Positions 36,130 to 46,105 of a DNA stretch of 64,000 nt are shown here, piece by piece. The position numbers and the translations under genes are program-made. The stretch is taken from the NCBI GenBank assembly GCA_029255645.1, contig JANLJE010000026.1, positions 1 to 64,000 of the forward strand. Direction: 5' to 3'. How positions within the stretch are numbered: the stretch's first letter is position 1; the number at the start of each line of letters is the position of its first letter. This DNA comes from Comamonadaceae bacterium (GTDB taxonomy: Bacteria > Pseudomonadota > Gammaproteobacteria > Burkholderiales > Rhodocyclaceae). The notes beneath the pieces were generated by a model. The model was given only the letters and a program-made list of their open reading frames with translations. It was not told the DNA's origin and ran no database searches.

Positions 36130-38067
36130 ATGGGCAACTTTCATCATACCGAACAGGATCTGGAACAATTCCGCAGCCGCCTCCTGATCGCCAGCGCCGG
36201 GGTGCTGCTGCTGTTCGCGCTGCTCTTTGCCCGCTTCGTGTATCTGCAAGTCATCCAGCACGAGTACTTCACCACCCGGGCCGAAAGCAACCGTATCTCA
36301 CTGGTCCCCATCCTCCCCAACCGGGGCAATATCGTAGACCGCAACGGGGTCATCCTGGCGCGCAACTACTCGGCCTTCACCCTGGAAATCACCCCCTCCA
36401 AGACCCAGGACCTGGAAGCCACGATCGACAGCCTGGCTGAAGTCATCGAAATTCAGGTCAAGGACCGCCGCCGCTTCAAACGCCTGCTGGAAGAATCCAG
36501 GAACTTCGAATCCATCCCCATCCGCACCCGGCTTTCCGATGAGGAAGTGGCCCGCTTTGCCGCCAATCGCTACCGTTTCCCCGGCGTGGAGGTCAACGCC
36601 CGCCTGTTCCGCCAATACCCGGAAGGCAGTCTGGCGGCCCACGCCATCGGCTATATCAGCCGCATCAACGCCAAGGATCTGGAATGGATCGAGGAAAACG
36701 GCCAGAGCGCCAACTACAGGGGTTCCGAGCACATCGGCAAGGCCGGGCTGGAGCAACATTACGAGTTCGAACTGCACGGCACCACCGGCTATGAGCAGGT
36801 GGAAGTGGATGCCGGCGGGCGTGCCGTGCGAGTGCTGACCCACACCCCTCCCATTCCCGGCAACAACCTGACCCTGACCCTGGATACCCGGCTGCAGCAG
36901 GTCGCCGAAGCCGCCTTCGGCACCCGCCGGGGTTCCCTGGTCGCTCTGGACCCCAGCAACGGCGCGGTGCTGGCCCTGGTTTCCTCGCCCGGCTTCGACC
37001 CCAACCTGTTCGTGGACGGGATCCGCTTCGATGACTGGGACGAACTCAACAACAACCCCGACAAGCCCATGCTCAACCGGGCCATCTACAGCGCCCACCC
37101 TCCGGGCTCCACCTTCAAGCCCCTGATGGCCCTGGCGGCCCTGACCCAGGGCAAGCGCAGCACCACCCAGACCATTGCCGACCCGGGCTATTTCAACTTC
37201 GGCAATCACCGCTTCATGGATGACAAGGCGGGCGGCCATGGCATCGTCGACATGTGGAAATCCATCGTCGTCTCCTGCAACACCTACTACTACCAGCTGG
37301 CCAACGACATGGGCATCGACAACATCGCCCGCTTCATGGCTGGCCTGGGTCTGGGCAGCCGCACCGAGATCGACATCCCCGGCGAGGCCACCGGCGTGCT
37401 GCCTTCGCCCCAGTGGAAGCAGCGCCGCTTCAAGAAGCGGGAATTCCAGAAATGGTATGCCGGGGAAACCATCTCGGTGGGCATCGGCCAGGGCTACAAC
37501 GCCTACACCACCTTGCAGATGGCCCATGCCCTGGCCAACATACTGAACTATGGCCGCGTCTTCCGCCCCCACATTGCCAACACCATCCAGGACCCCACGA
37601 GCGGTGAAGTCCGCAAGGTGGAACCCCAGCCGGTGCGGCAGATTCCCCTCAAGGTCGAACATGTCGATTTCATCAAACGGGCCATGGCCGCAGTCAACAA
37701 GGAAGGCACCGGCGCCCGGGCCTTTGCCGGCGCCCCCTACGAGTCGGGCGGCAAGACCGGCACCGCCCAGGTGTATAGCCTCAAAGGCCAGAAATATCAG
37801 GCCGGCCAGGTCAAGGAACGGCTGCGCGACCACTCCTGGTTCATAGCCTTCGCCCCGGTGGCGCAGCCGAAGATCGTGGTGGCGGTAATGGTGGAAAACG
37901 GCGGCTTTGGAGCCGCCTCCGCCGCCCCCATCGCCCGCCAGGTGTTCGACTACTACCTGCTTGGCAAACTCCCCGGCGGCCCGGCCCCGGAGGTGGAGGT
38001 GGAGGAGGTGGAGCCCCCCGAGGATGGCCCGCAACAACCCCTTGAGAACGCCCATGGACAAGATTAG
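36130..38067 (+). CDS. mrdA: penicillin-binding protein 2
   Basis: LIASAGVLLLFALLFARFVYLQVIQHEYF; PGSTFKP, SGGKTGTAQV motifs. Confidence 0.97.
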   Translation: MGNFHHTEQDLEQFRSRLLIASAGVLLLFALLFARFVYLQVIQHEYFTTRAESNRISLVPILPNRGNIVDRNGVILARNYSAFTLEITPSKTQDLEATIDSLAEVIEIQVKDRRRFKRLLEESRNFESIPIRTRLSDEEVARFAANRYRFPGVEVNARLFRQYPEGSLAAHAIGYISRINAKDLEWIEENGQSANYRGSEHIGKAGLEQHYEFELHGTTGYEQVEVDAGGRAVRVLTHTPPIPGNNLTLTLDTRLQQVAEAAFGTRRGSLVALDPSNGAVLALVSSPGFDPNLFVDGIRFDDWDELNNNPDKPMLNRAIYSAHPPGSTFKPLMALAALTQGKRSTTQTIADPGYFNFGNHRFMDDKAGGHGIVDMWKSIVVSCNTYYYQLANDMGIDNIARFMAGLGLGSRTEIDIPGEATGVLPSPQWKQRRFKKREFQKWYAGETISVGIGQGYNAYTTLQMAHALANILNYGRVFRPHIANTIQDPTSGEVRKVEPQPVRQIPLKVEHVDFIKRAMAAVNKEGTGARAFAGAPYESGGKTGTAQVYSLKGQKYQAGQVKERLRDHSWFIAFAPVAQPKIVVAVMVENGGFGAASAAPIARQVFDYYLLGKLPGGPAPEVEVEEVEPPEDGPQQPLENAHGQD

Positions 38068-39157
38068 ACGCTGGGCCCGGCAGATCCCGTCCTACCTGGA
38101 CTTGCCCTTGCTCACCATCGTGCTGGTGCTGATGGGCATCGGCCTGTTGACCGTTTATTCCGCCACCTCCGCCAGTGGCTTCGCCAAGCTGGACAACCAG
38201 CTGGTCAATATGGCCGCGGCCCTGGCGATCATGGTGGCGGTCTCCCAGACCCCGCCCCAAAAGCTGATGCGCTTTGCCGTGCCCCTCTACCTGACCGGGC
38301 TGCTGCTGCTGCTGGGCGTGGCCCTGTTCGGCGTCGTGGTCAATGGCTCCCGGCGCTGGCTGTCCCTGGGCTTCGTCCGCATCCAGCCCTCGGAAATCAT
38401 GAAGATCGCCATGCCCCTGATGCTGGCCTGGTACTTCCACAAGCACGAATCGGTATTGAAGCTCAAACACTTTGCCGTCGCCACCGGCATCCTGCTCCTG
38501 CCCATCGCCCTCATCCTCAAGCAGCCGGACCTGGGCACCTCGCTTCTGGTGGGCGCGGCCGGCTTCTTCGTGATCTTCCTGGCCGGCCTGCCCTGGAAGA
38601 TCATGTTCGGCCTGGGGGCCGCCGCCGGCGCGGCCCTGCCCTTTGCCTGGAACATGCTGCACGACTACCAGCGGCGCCGGGTCCTGACCCTGCTGGACCC
38701 CAGCTCCGACCCCCTGGGGGCCGGCTACCACATCATCCAGTCCACCATCGCCATCGGTTCCGGCGGCCTCTTCGGCAAGGGCTGGCTGGAAGGCACCCAG
38801 ACCCGGCTGGAATTCATCCCGGAAAAACACACGGACTTCATCTTCGCCGTCTTTTCCGAAGAATGGGGGCTGCTGGGCAACACCATCCTGCTGTTGCTGT
38901 TCATCCTCCTGATCGGCCGCGGCCTGATGATCGCCGCCGCCGCGCCCACCCTGTTCTCCCGGCTGCTGGCCGGCGCCATCACCCTGGTACTGTTCATCTA
39001 CGCTTTCGTGAACATGGGCATGGTTTCCGGTATCCTGCCGGTGGTGGGCGTGCCGCTGCCCTTCATCAGCTATGGCGGCACCGCCCTGGTCACCCTGATG
39101 CTGGGAGTGGGCATGCTGATGAGCATTCACACCCACCGGATGCTGGTCAAGAAATGA
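38054..39157 (+). CDS. rodA: rod shape-determining protein RodA (SEDS)
   Basis: MDKIRRWARQIPSYLDLPLL...VVNGSRRWLSLGFVRIQPSEIMKIAMPLMLAWY. Confidence 0.97.
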   Translation: MDKIRRWARQIPSYLDLPLLTIVLVLMGIGLLTVYSATSASGFAKLDNQLVNMAAALAIMVAVSQTPPQKLMRFAVPLYLTGLLLLLGVALFGVVVNGSRRWLSLGFVRIQPSEIMKIAMPLMLAWYFHKHESVLKLKHFAVATGILLLPIALILKQPDLGTSLLVGAAGFFVIFLAGLPWKIMFGLGAAAGAALPFAWNMLHDYQRRRVLTLLDPSSDPLGAGYHIIQSTIAIGSGGLFGKGWLEGTQTRLEFIPEKHTDFIFAVFSEEWGLLGNTILLLLFILLIGRGLMIAAAAPTLFSRLLAGAITLVLFIYAFVNMGMVSGILPVVGVPLPFISYGGTALVTLMLGVGMLMSIHTHRMLVKK

Positions 39158-40110
39158 TGTCCTGGAAAAACGTCTTCTGCCTCGCCCTGCTGGGCCTCAT
39201 GCTGGCCGCCTGCGGCAGCACCCCGAAGTCCGCGTCATCGTCGGGGGCCAGCAGGGGCATCAAGACCATGCCGGCCTCCAAGGGTGGCGGCTATTACAAG
39301 GATGACGGTCCGGGGGAGGAGATTCCCGCCAACCTGGATCAAATTCCCGACGCCCAGCCGCGCTGGGAACCCCTGCACAAATGGGCCAACCGTCCCTATG
39401 TGGTAATGGGACGCGAGTACGTGCCGGACACCCGCGTCAAAAATTTCCGCCAGGAAGGCCTGGGCAGCTGGTATGGCAGGAAATTCCACGGCCAGAGGAC
39501 CTCCACCGGCGAAACCTACGACATGTTCGCCATGACCGCCGCCCACCCGACCCTGGCCATTCCCTCCTACGTGCGGGTCACCAATCCCGCCAATGGCAAG
39601 GCGGTGGTGCTGCGGGTCAATGACCGGGGGCCCTTTCACGCCGACCGCATCATCGACCTCTCCTATACCGCCGCCTACAAGCTGGGCTACATCGGCCAGG
39701 GCAGCAGCCGGGTGATCGTCGAGAGCATCGTTCCCGGGGAGATCGGCGGCACCACCTACGCCGACGTCACCCCGCCGCCGCGCAGCACCGAGGCCCCTCG
39801 CAGCAGCGAAGACATGGACACCATGTTCCGCCGCCTGCTGGAAGATGAGCGGGAGAGCGCCCCCGCCGCACTTCCGGAGCGGGGCATCTTCCTGCAACTG
39901 GGCGCCTTCGCCAACGCCGACAATGCCGAGAACCTCAAGAACCACCTGACCCGGGACCTGGACTGGCTGAACGACCCCATCCAGATCAACCGGGCCGGCA
40001 ACATCCATCGCCTGCAGCTGGGGCCCTACCCCAGCCGGGCCGAGGCCGAGCGTATAGCCCAGCGCATCCGTCTCGCCCTGGGCTACGCCCCCACCATCGT
40101 CACCCGCTGA
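39154..40110 (+). CDS. rlpA: septal ring lytic transglycosylase / RlpA lipoprotein with SPOR domain
   Basis: GLGSWYGRKFHGQRTSTGETYDMFAMTAAHPTLAIPSYVRVTNPANGK; C-terminal SPOR-like domain. Confidence 0.95.
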   Translation: MMSWKNVFCLALLGLMLAACGSTPKSASSSGASRGIKTMPASKGGGYYKDDGPGEEIPANLDQIPDAQPRWEPLHKWANRPYVVMGREYVPDTRVKNFRQEGLGSWYGRKFHGQRTSTGETYDMFAMTAAHPTLAIPSYVRVTNPANGKAVVLRVNDRGPFHADRIIDLSYTAAYKLGYIGQGSSRVIVESIVPGEIGGTTYADVTPPPRSTEAPRSSEDMDTMFRRLLEDERESAPAALPERGIFLQLGAFANADNAENLKNHLTRDLDWLNDPIQINRAGNIHRLQLGPYPSRAEAERIAQRIRLALGYAPTIVTR

Positions 40111-40135
40111 CGCCAGCGCCACCTGACCGGCGGCT

Positions 40136-40149
40136 TTGACCAAGGTCAA
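40136..40149. promoter_or_regulatory. FNR/DNR-type palindrome upstream of ubiU
   Basis: TTGACCAAGGTCAA (consensus TTGAT-N4-ATCAA); TATACT at 40171-40176 consistent with a -10 element. Confidence 0.7.
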
Positions 40150-40201
40150 GGCATGGGCGGGATGCCTGGCTATACTCGCGGTTCCTTGCGAAGGCATCGC
40201 C

Positions 40202-41221
40202 ATGACCCCCGACCTGATCTGCCCCGCCGGCAGCCTGCCGGCCTTGAAGACCGCCATCGACCACGGCGCCGACGCCGTCTATGCCGGTTTCAAGAACGCC
40301 ACCAATGCCCGCAACTTCGCCGGCCTCAATTTCGACGACAAGGCCCTGGCGAGCGGCATCGACTACGCCCACCGGCGCGGCCGGCAGGTGCTGGTCGCGA
40401 TCAACACCTTTCCCCAGCCGGGGCGCACCGGCGCATGGCGGCAAGCCGTGGATGCCGCGGCGGAACTGGGGGTGGATGCGGTGATCCTGGCCGATGTGGG
40501 CCTCATGGCCTACGCCCGGGAACGGCACCCGGAGCTGCGTCTGCATCTTTCCGTGCAGGGCTCCGCCAGCAACTACGAGGCCGTCAATTTCTGCCGGCGC
40601 GAGTTCGGCATCCGCCGGGTGGTGCTGCCCCGGGTGCTCACCCTGGCCCAGGTGGCGCACCTCATCGCCAACACCGAAGTGGAAGTGGAAGTGTTCGGCT
40701 TTGGCAGCCTGTGCGTCATGAACGAAGGGCGCTGCTGGCTCTCATCCTTTGCCACCGGCGAATCCCCCAACACCGTCGGCGCCTGTTCCCCGGCCAAATA
40801 CGTGCGCTGGGAAAAACGCCTCGCCCAGGCCGGCGAAGCCCCTGGCGAACACATGGAGGCGCGCTTGAACGGCATCCTCATCGACCGCTTCGCCCCGCGC
40901 GAATCCGCCGGCTACCCGACGCTCTGCAAGGGCCGCTTCGCGGTGCGGGGGGACATCTATTACGCCCTGGAAGAGCCCACCAGCCTCAATGTGCTGGAAG
41001 TGCTGCCCGAGCTGCTCGCGATCGGCGTCGCCGCGATCAAGGTGGAAGGCCGCCAGCGCAGCCCCGCCTACGTGGCCCAGGTGACCCGCACCCTGCGCGC
41101 CGCCCTGGACCGCGCCCGTCGCGGCAACTACCAGGTGGAAGCCGCCTGGCAGGCCGACCTCGCCAAAGTCTCGGAAGGCCGGCAGGCAACGCTCGGCGCC
41201 TACAGCCGTCCCTGGCGCTAG
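40202..41221 (+). CDS. ubiU: U32-family protein UbiU (O2-independent ubiquinone biosynthesis)
   Basis: MTPDLICPAGSLPALKTAIDHGADAVYAGFKNATNARNFAGLNF; followed by ubiV and ubiT. Confidence 0.93.
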   Translation: MTPDLICPAGSLPALKTAIDHGADAVYAGFKNATNARNFAGLNFDDKALASGIDYAHRRGRQVLVAINTFPQPGRTGAWRQAVDAAAELGVDAVILADVGLMAYARERHPELRLHLSVQGSASNYEAVNFCRREFGIRRVVLPRVLTLAQVAHLIANTEVEVEVFGFGSLCVMNEGRCWLSSFATGESPNTVGACSPAKYVRWEKRLAQAGEAPGEHMEARLNGILIDRFAPRESAGYPTLCKGRFAVRGDIYYALEEPTSLNVLEVLPELLAIGVAAIKVEGRQRSPAYVAQVTRTLRAALDRARRGNYQVEAAWQADLAKVSEGRQATLGAYSRPWR

Positions 41222-41272
41222 GACTGGCACGCTAGGACTGGCACGCTTGGACTGGCACGCTAGGACTGGCAC
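41217..41272. repeat. 14-bp tandem repeat x4 (gctaggactggcac) overlapping the ubiU stop codon
   Basis: Units at 41217, 41231, 41245 (one mismatch) and 41259; stop TAG 41219-41221 is inside unit 1. Confidence 0.97.
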
Positions 41273-41388
41273 ACTAGTACAGGCAAAATGCTGCAAGCGC
41301 CGCTTTCTGGGCCAATCCTTTCCACCGCCGCAAGTAGCGGACCTGGCCACCACCACCGCCACCCGGCATGTTCCCGTCAATTTTTGCG

Positions 41389-42300
41389 ATGATCCCCAAA
41401 CTCACCCTCGGACCCCTGCTCTGGTACTGGCCCAAGGCCGAAGTGCTGGATTTTTACGCCGCGATGGCCGAAATTGCCGCCCTCGACCGGATTTACCTGG
41501 GCGAAGTAGTCTGCTCCCGCCGCCAGCAACTGCGCACCGCCGACTGGCTCGGTCTGGCGCGGGACTTGCGGGAGGCCGGCAAGGAAGTAGTGCTGGCCTC
41601 CCAGGCCCTGCTTGAATCGGAATCGGACTTGAAGGCCCTGCGCCGTCTCCTCGACGCAGGCGGTTTCGCCGTGGAAGCCAACGACCTGGGCGCCGTCAGC
41701 CTGGCCCGGGAACGGCGCTTGCCCTTCATCTGCGGCCCGCATCTCAACCTCTACAACGAAGCCAGCCTGGCCTGGTTCGCCGGCCAGGGGGCCGTGGGCT
41801 GGGTGCCGCCCCTGGAAGCTTCCCGGGAGATGATCGCCACCTTGCACCGAAGCCGGCCGACGGGCCTTGCCACCGAGGTGTTCGCCTTCGGGAAGCTGCC
41901 GCTGGCCTTCTCGGCCCGCTGCTTTACCGCCCGCCACTATGATCTCAACAAGGACGACTGCCAGTTCCGCTGCCTCGAGCACCCGGAGGGCCTGCTGCTG
42001 AAGACCCGGGAGGGCCAGCCCTTCCTCACCCTGAACGGCATCCAGACCCTGTCGGCGCAGACCTGCAACTTGCTCGCCCAGGTCCCGGAATTCCTCGAAC
42101 TGGGCATCGAGGCGATCCGCCTCTCGCCCCAGACCGGGGACATGGCCGGCGTCATTGCCGCCTTCGATGCCGCCCGCCGCGGCCTGCCGCCGGCCAGCCA
42201 GCCCGACTGGGACAGCCTCGCCGGCGTAGCCGGCTATTGCGACGGCTACTGGCACGGCCAACCCGGCATCGCACTTGCAAACCCAGGAGTCTTGCCATGA
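41389..42300 (+). CDS. ubiV: U32-family protein UbiV
   Basis: [45 protein letters not shown]. Confidence 0.93.
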   Translation: MIPKLTLGPLLWYWPKAEVLDFYAAMAEIAALDRIYLGEVVCSRRQQLRTADWLGLARDLREAGKEVVLASQALLESESDLKALRRLLDAGGFAVEANDLGAVSLARERRLPFICGPHLNLYNEASLAWFAGQGAVGWVPPLEASREMIATLHRSRPTGLATEVFAFGKLPLAFSARCFTARHYDLNKDDCQFRCLEHPEGLLLKTREGQPFLTLNGIQTLSAQTCNLLAQVPEFLELGIEAIRLSPQTGDMAGVIAAFDAARRGLPPASQPDWDSLAGVAGYCDGYWHGQPGIALANPGVLP

Positions 42301-42785
42301 CCTTCACCCTGCCTGCCCCACCCGCCCCACCCACCATTCCCGACTTTCGTCTGCCCGGCCTGCTCAAGGCCCTGAATCAGCGCCTGCCCCAGTGGCCGCA
42401 CGCGCTTTCCCTCTGCCTGGCCCTCAACACCGCGGCCAGGCTCGGCCTGTTGCCGGAGGAAGCCCAGACCCTCTGCGCCGGCCGGGTGCTGCAGGTGGTG
42501 GTGGAAGATGCCGGCAGCGAAGCCCTATTCACCTGCCAGAACGGCGTCTTTCGGCCGCTTTGGCAGAACCGGCCGGCGGACGTCTCTTTCCGGGGCGAAC
42601 TGCATGCCTACCTGAAGCTGCTGACCCGCCAGGAAGATGCAGACACCCTGTTCTTCAACCGCCAGCTCTCGATCGCAGGCGACACGGAACTGGGGCTTGC
42701 CATCAAGAACCTCCTCGACGCCCTCGACTGGCCGCCGCCCGCCCTGGCTGGCTGCATCAAAGGCCTGGGCAAGCGACCCTCCTGA
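42297..42785 (+). CDS. ubiT: SCP2 sterol-binding-domain protein UbiT
   Basis: Small SCP2-like protein overlapping ubi[65 protein letters not shown]. Confidence 0.9.
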   Translation: MTFTLPAPPAPPTIPDFRLPGLLKALNQRLPQWPHALSLCLALNTAARLGLLPEEAQTLCAGRVLQVVVEDAGSEALFTCQNGVFRPLWQNRPADVSFRGELHAYLKLLTRQEDADTLFFNRQLSIAGDTELGLAIKNLLDALDWPPPALAGCIKGLGKRPS

Positions 42786-42800
42786 CCCATCCCGAACGCC

Positions 42801-44126
42801 TCACGCCGGCGGAAGTTCCACTTCAGCCGCCACGTCCCGCTCCGCTTCGGGCAAGCGGCTGGCCAGCACCTTGTCGATGCGCTTGCCATCCATATCGACG
42901 ATTTCCAGGGACCAGCCGTCCCATTCCACCTTGTCGGCGGTCTGGGGCACCTTGCCCAGCAACAGCATCAGCATGCCACTCAGGGTGTGGTAACGCTGCT
43001 TCTCTTCTTCCGGCACATACTTGAGATCGAGCCGGTCCTTCAGTTCGGGAATGGGAATCAGGCCATCCAGCAGCCAGGAACCATCCTCCCGCTGCACCGC
43101 CCAGGCATCTTCGGCCTTGTTGGGCTTGAATTCGCCGGTAATGGCCTCCATCACATCCTGCAGGGTGACGATGCCCTGCACCTCACCATATTCATCGATG
43201 ATGAAGGTGAGCTGCACCCCGGAGGCGCGGATGTTATCCAGCAGCTCCATGCCGGTCAGGCTTTCCGGCAGATAAACCGGTGGCTGCAGATTCCTGGTCA
43301 GGTCCGGCACCTGGCCGCGCAGGCTGGCCGTCAGCAATTGACGGGCATTGATCACCCCGAGGATATTGTCGAGGCCGCCGCGCACGACCGGGAAACGCGA
43401 GCGCTCGGAGGTCTCGATGATGCACAGGTTTTCTTCCCAGGGGGCATCCACGTCCAGATAGACGAGTTCGCTCCTGGGCACCATCAGGGAAGTGATCTGC
43501 CGATCGTCGAGGCGAAAGACATTGCGCACCATCTGATGCTCCTGGCGCTCGATCACCCCGGCATCGGAACCCTCGGCAAGCATGGCGTGGATTTCTTCCT
43601 CCGTCACCTTGGGCGCACCGTTATCGCGCACTCCCATCAGGCGCAGGACCAGATGGGTGGAGCCCGACAGCAGCCGGACAAAAGGGCGGGAGATGCGGGC
43701 CAGCCAGGTCATGGGCCGGGCCACCAGGCGGGCGATCCCCTCCGGGTTCAACTGCCCGACACGCTTGGGCACCAGTTCCCCGAGCACGATGGAAATATAG
43801 GTAATGACCAGTACCACCAGGCCGGTGGACAAGTATCTCGACACGAGCCGCTCCACCCCCAGACCTTCCAGCCAGAGGGAAAGAGGCTGAGCCAGGGCCG
43901 CTTCACCGACAATACCGTTGAGGATGCCGATCGAGGTGATGCCGATCTGGATGGTAGAAAGAAAGGCGGTAGGGTCTTCCCCCAGCTTGGCCGCCGCCAC
44001 GGCAGCGGCATCCCCTTCATCAAGGTATTTTTGCAATCTGGCCTTGCGGGCCGTCACCAGCGCTATTTCGGACATGGCAAACGCGCCATTGAGCACAATC
44101 AGGACCAGCAGTAGGGCTATTTCCAT
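42801..44126 (-). CDS. CNNM/CBS-domain hemolysin-family transporter
   Basis: MEIALLLVLIVLNGAFAMSEIALVTARKARLQ; CBS domains and CorC/HlyC C-terminus. Confidence 0.93.
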   Translation of the reverse strand: MEIALLLVLIVLNGAFAMSEIALVTARKARLQKYLDEGDAAAVAAAKLGEDPTAFLSTIQIGITSIGILNGIVGEAALAQPLSLWLEGLGVERLVSRYLSTGLVVLVITYISIVLGELVPKRVGQLNPEGIARLVARPMTWLARISRPFVRLLSGSTHLVLRLMGVRDNGAPKVTEEEIHAMLAEGSDAGVIERQEHQMVRNVFRLDDRQITSLMVPRSELVYLDVDAPWEENLCIIETSERSRFPVVRGGLDNILGVINARQLLTASLRGQVPDLTRNLQPPVYLPESLTGMELLDNIRASGVQLTFIIDEYGEVQGIVTLQDVMEAITGEFKPNKAEDAWAVQREDGSWLLDGLIPIPELKDRLDLKYVPEEEKQRYHTLSGMLMLLLGKVPQTADKVEWDGWSLEIVDMDGKRIDKVLASRLPEAERDVAAEVELPPA

Positions 44127-44220
44127 GATGACGCACGCCCATTTTGCGTGCGGGTGTTGAGACAGGAGGGATTATCACTGCAACTCAGGGGTATTTTCCA
44201 GATAAATCCTGAACCAATCA

Positions 44221-44246
44221 AAGAAGGGCGCCGCGGCGCCCTTCTT
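44221..44246 (-). terminator. intrinsic terminator-like hairpin downstream of phaC
   Basis: aagaagggcgcc-gc-ggcgcccttctt perfect 12-bp stem. Confidence 0.8.
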
Positions 44247-44264
44247 TGTTCACTCCGGCCTGAT

Positions 44265-46094
44265 TCAGGCGGATTTCTTCATGGTGTCCAGGCGCAGCTT
44301 CACATAGCTGCCCGGGGCGTCTTCGATGGCTTTCAGGGCACGGGTGCCCGGCTGGCGGGCCGGAACCTGTTCGGCGCCACCGGGCAGGGACGTCACCCAC
44401 TCATTCCAGTTGGTCCACCAGGAGCCGGGGTACTGGGTGGCACCGGCCAGGTAATCCTCGGGGCTTTCCGGCAGGGGCTTGGTGTCGTTGATCCAGTAGG
44501 CGTACTTGTTGGCAGCGGGGGGATTGACGATGCCGGCAATGTGGCCGGAACCCCCTACCACGAAGCGCACCGGACCCGAGGGCAGACGGGCGCCCATGTA
44601 GGTGCTCTTCCAGGGAGCGATGTGGTCTTCGATGGCGGAGATGAAGTAGCAGGGAATCTTCACCTTGCGGAGGTCGATCGGCACCCCGTCCAGGGTGATG
44701 CCGCCCGGCTCCTTCAGCTTGTTGTCGAGGTACATGTTGCGCAGGTAGAAGCTGTGCATGGCCGCCGGCATGCGGGTCGAGTCGCTGTTCCAGTACAGCA
44801 GGTCGAAGGGGAAGGGCTGCTTGCCCATCAGGTAGTTGTTCACCACGAAGGACCAGATCAGGTCGTTGGCGCGCAGCAGGTTGAAGGTGGTGGCCATCTC
44901 GGAACCTTCCAGATAGCCCCGCTCGTTCATGCGCTCTTCCAGCCCGGCCACGGCTTCCCGGTCCAGGAAGATGCCCAGCTCGCCGGGCTCGGAGAAGTCC
45001 AGCATGGTGGTAAAGAAGGCGGCGGAAGCCACCCGGTCGTCCTTCCTGGCGGCCATGTAGGCCAGGGTCGTCATGAGCAGGGTGCCGCCCAGGCAGTAGC
45101 CGGCCATGTTCAGCTGTTCCGCGCCCGTGTCTTCCAGGACCTTGTCGATGGCGGTCAGGGCGCCTTCGAGCATGTAATCCTCGAAGTTCTTGTGGGCCAG
45201 CTTCTCGTCCGGGTTCACCCAGGACATGATGTAGGTGGTGTGGCCCTGATCGGTGGCCCACTTCACCATGGAGTTCTTCTCGCGCAGGTCGAGGATGTAA
45301 TACTTGTTGATCCAGGGGGGGATGATCAGGTAGGGCCTCTTGTACTGCTTTTCGGTGCTGGGGTTGTACTGGATGAGCTGGAACAGGTCGTTCTGGAACA
45401 CCACCTTGCCGGGCGTGGTCGCGACATTCCTGCCCAGTTCGAAGGCAGTGGTATCGGTCATGCGGATGCGTAGCTGACCTTCACCGGCTTCCATGTCCTG
45501 GAGCAGGTTGTCCAGGCCCTTGATCAGGTTCTGGCCGTGGGACTTCACCGTTTCCCGGAATACTTCCGGATTGGTCATGGCGAAGTTGGAGGGAGAGATG
45601 GCATCGATGTACTGGCGAGTGAAGAAATTCACCTTCTGCTGGGTGGCTTCGTCCAGACCTTCGACACAGCAGACCGTGTCATGCAGATGCCGGGCGGTGA
45701 TCAGGTAGGACTGTTTCATGAAATCGAACAGGAAGTGCTGCTCCCATTCCGCGTCCTTGAAACGCTTGTCGTCCTTCCGGGGCGCCGCCACCGGCTGGAT
45801 GGGCATGCCCAGCATCTTCAGGGTGGTGTGCTGCCAGAGGGAGAAGTAATCCCACATCATGTTCATCTGGGTCTGGGCCAGCTTGTAGGGGTTGGCCAGC
45901 AGGCGGGACGACATGTCCATGAAGGCTCGGGCCACGCCCAGTTCGTCATTGGGGGGGGGAATGCCTTCCTTGACCTTCTTTTCCATGAAATGGGTGATGA
46001 TTCGGGAAGCCCGCTGGGCCACTTCGGCATAAGTCTTGGCCATCTCTGCGGGATCGGGCAGGGTTTGATCCTGTTCTGCATTCTGTTGGGACAT
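44265..46094 (-). CDS. phaC: class I poly(3-hydroxyalkanoate) synthase
   Basis: NMAGYCLGGTLLMTTLAYMAARKDDR (GYCLGG lipase-box), RPYLIIPPWINKYYILDLREKNSMV. Confidence 0.95.
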   Translation of the reverse strand: MSQQNAEQDQTLPDPAEMAKTYAEVAQRASRIITHFMEKKVKEGIPPPNDELGVARAFMDMSSRLLANPYKLAQTQMNMMWDYFSLWQHTTLKMLGMPIQPVAAPRKDDKRFKDAEWEQHFLFDFMKQSYLITARHLHDTVCCVEGLDEATQQKVNFFTRQYIDAISPSNFAMTNPEVFRETVKSHGQNLIKGLDNLLQDMEAGEGQLRIRMTDTTAFELGRNVATTPGKVVFQNDLFQLIQYNPSTEKQYKRPYLIIPPWINKYYILDLREKNSMVKWATDQGHTTYIMSWVNPDEKLAHKNFEDYMLEGALTAIDKVLEDTGAEQLNMAGYCLGGTLLMTTLAYMAARKDDRVASAAFFTTMLDFSEPGELGIFLDREAVAGLEERMNERGYLEGSEMATTFNLLRANDLIWSFVVNNYLMGKQPFPFDLLYWNSDSTRMPAAMHSFYLRNMYLDNKLKEPGGITLDGVPIDLRKVKIPCYFISAIEDHIAPWKSTYMGARLPSGPVRFVVGGSGHIAGIVNPPAANKYAYWINDTKPLPESPEDYLAGATQYPGSWWTNWNEWVTSLPGGAEQVPARQPGTRALKAIEDAPGSYVKLRLDTMKKSA

Positions 46095-46105
46095 GAGTGG
46101 AACTC

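Noticed and set aside
36298-39136. Minus-strand ORFs of 587 and 431 aa
   Set aside because: Antisense to mrdA and rodA; very H/Q/G-rich and without domain signatures
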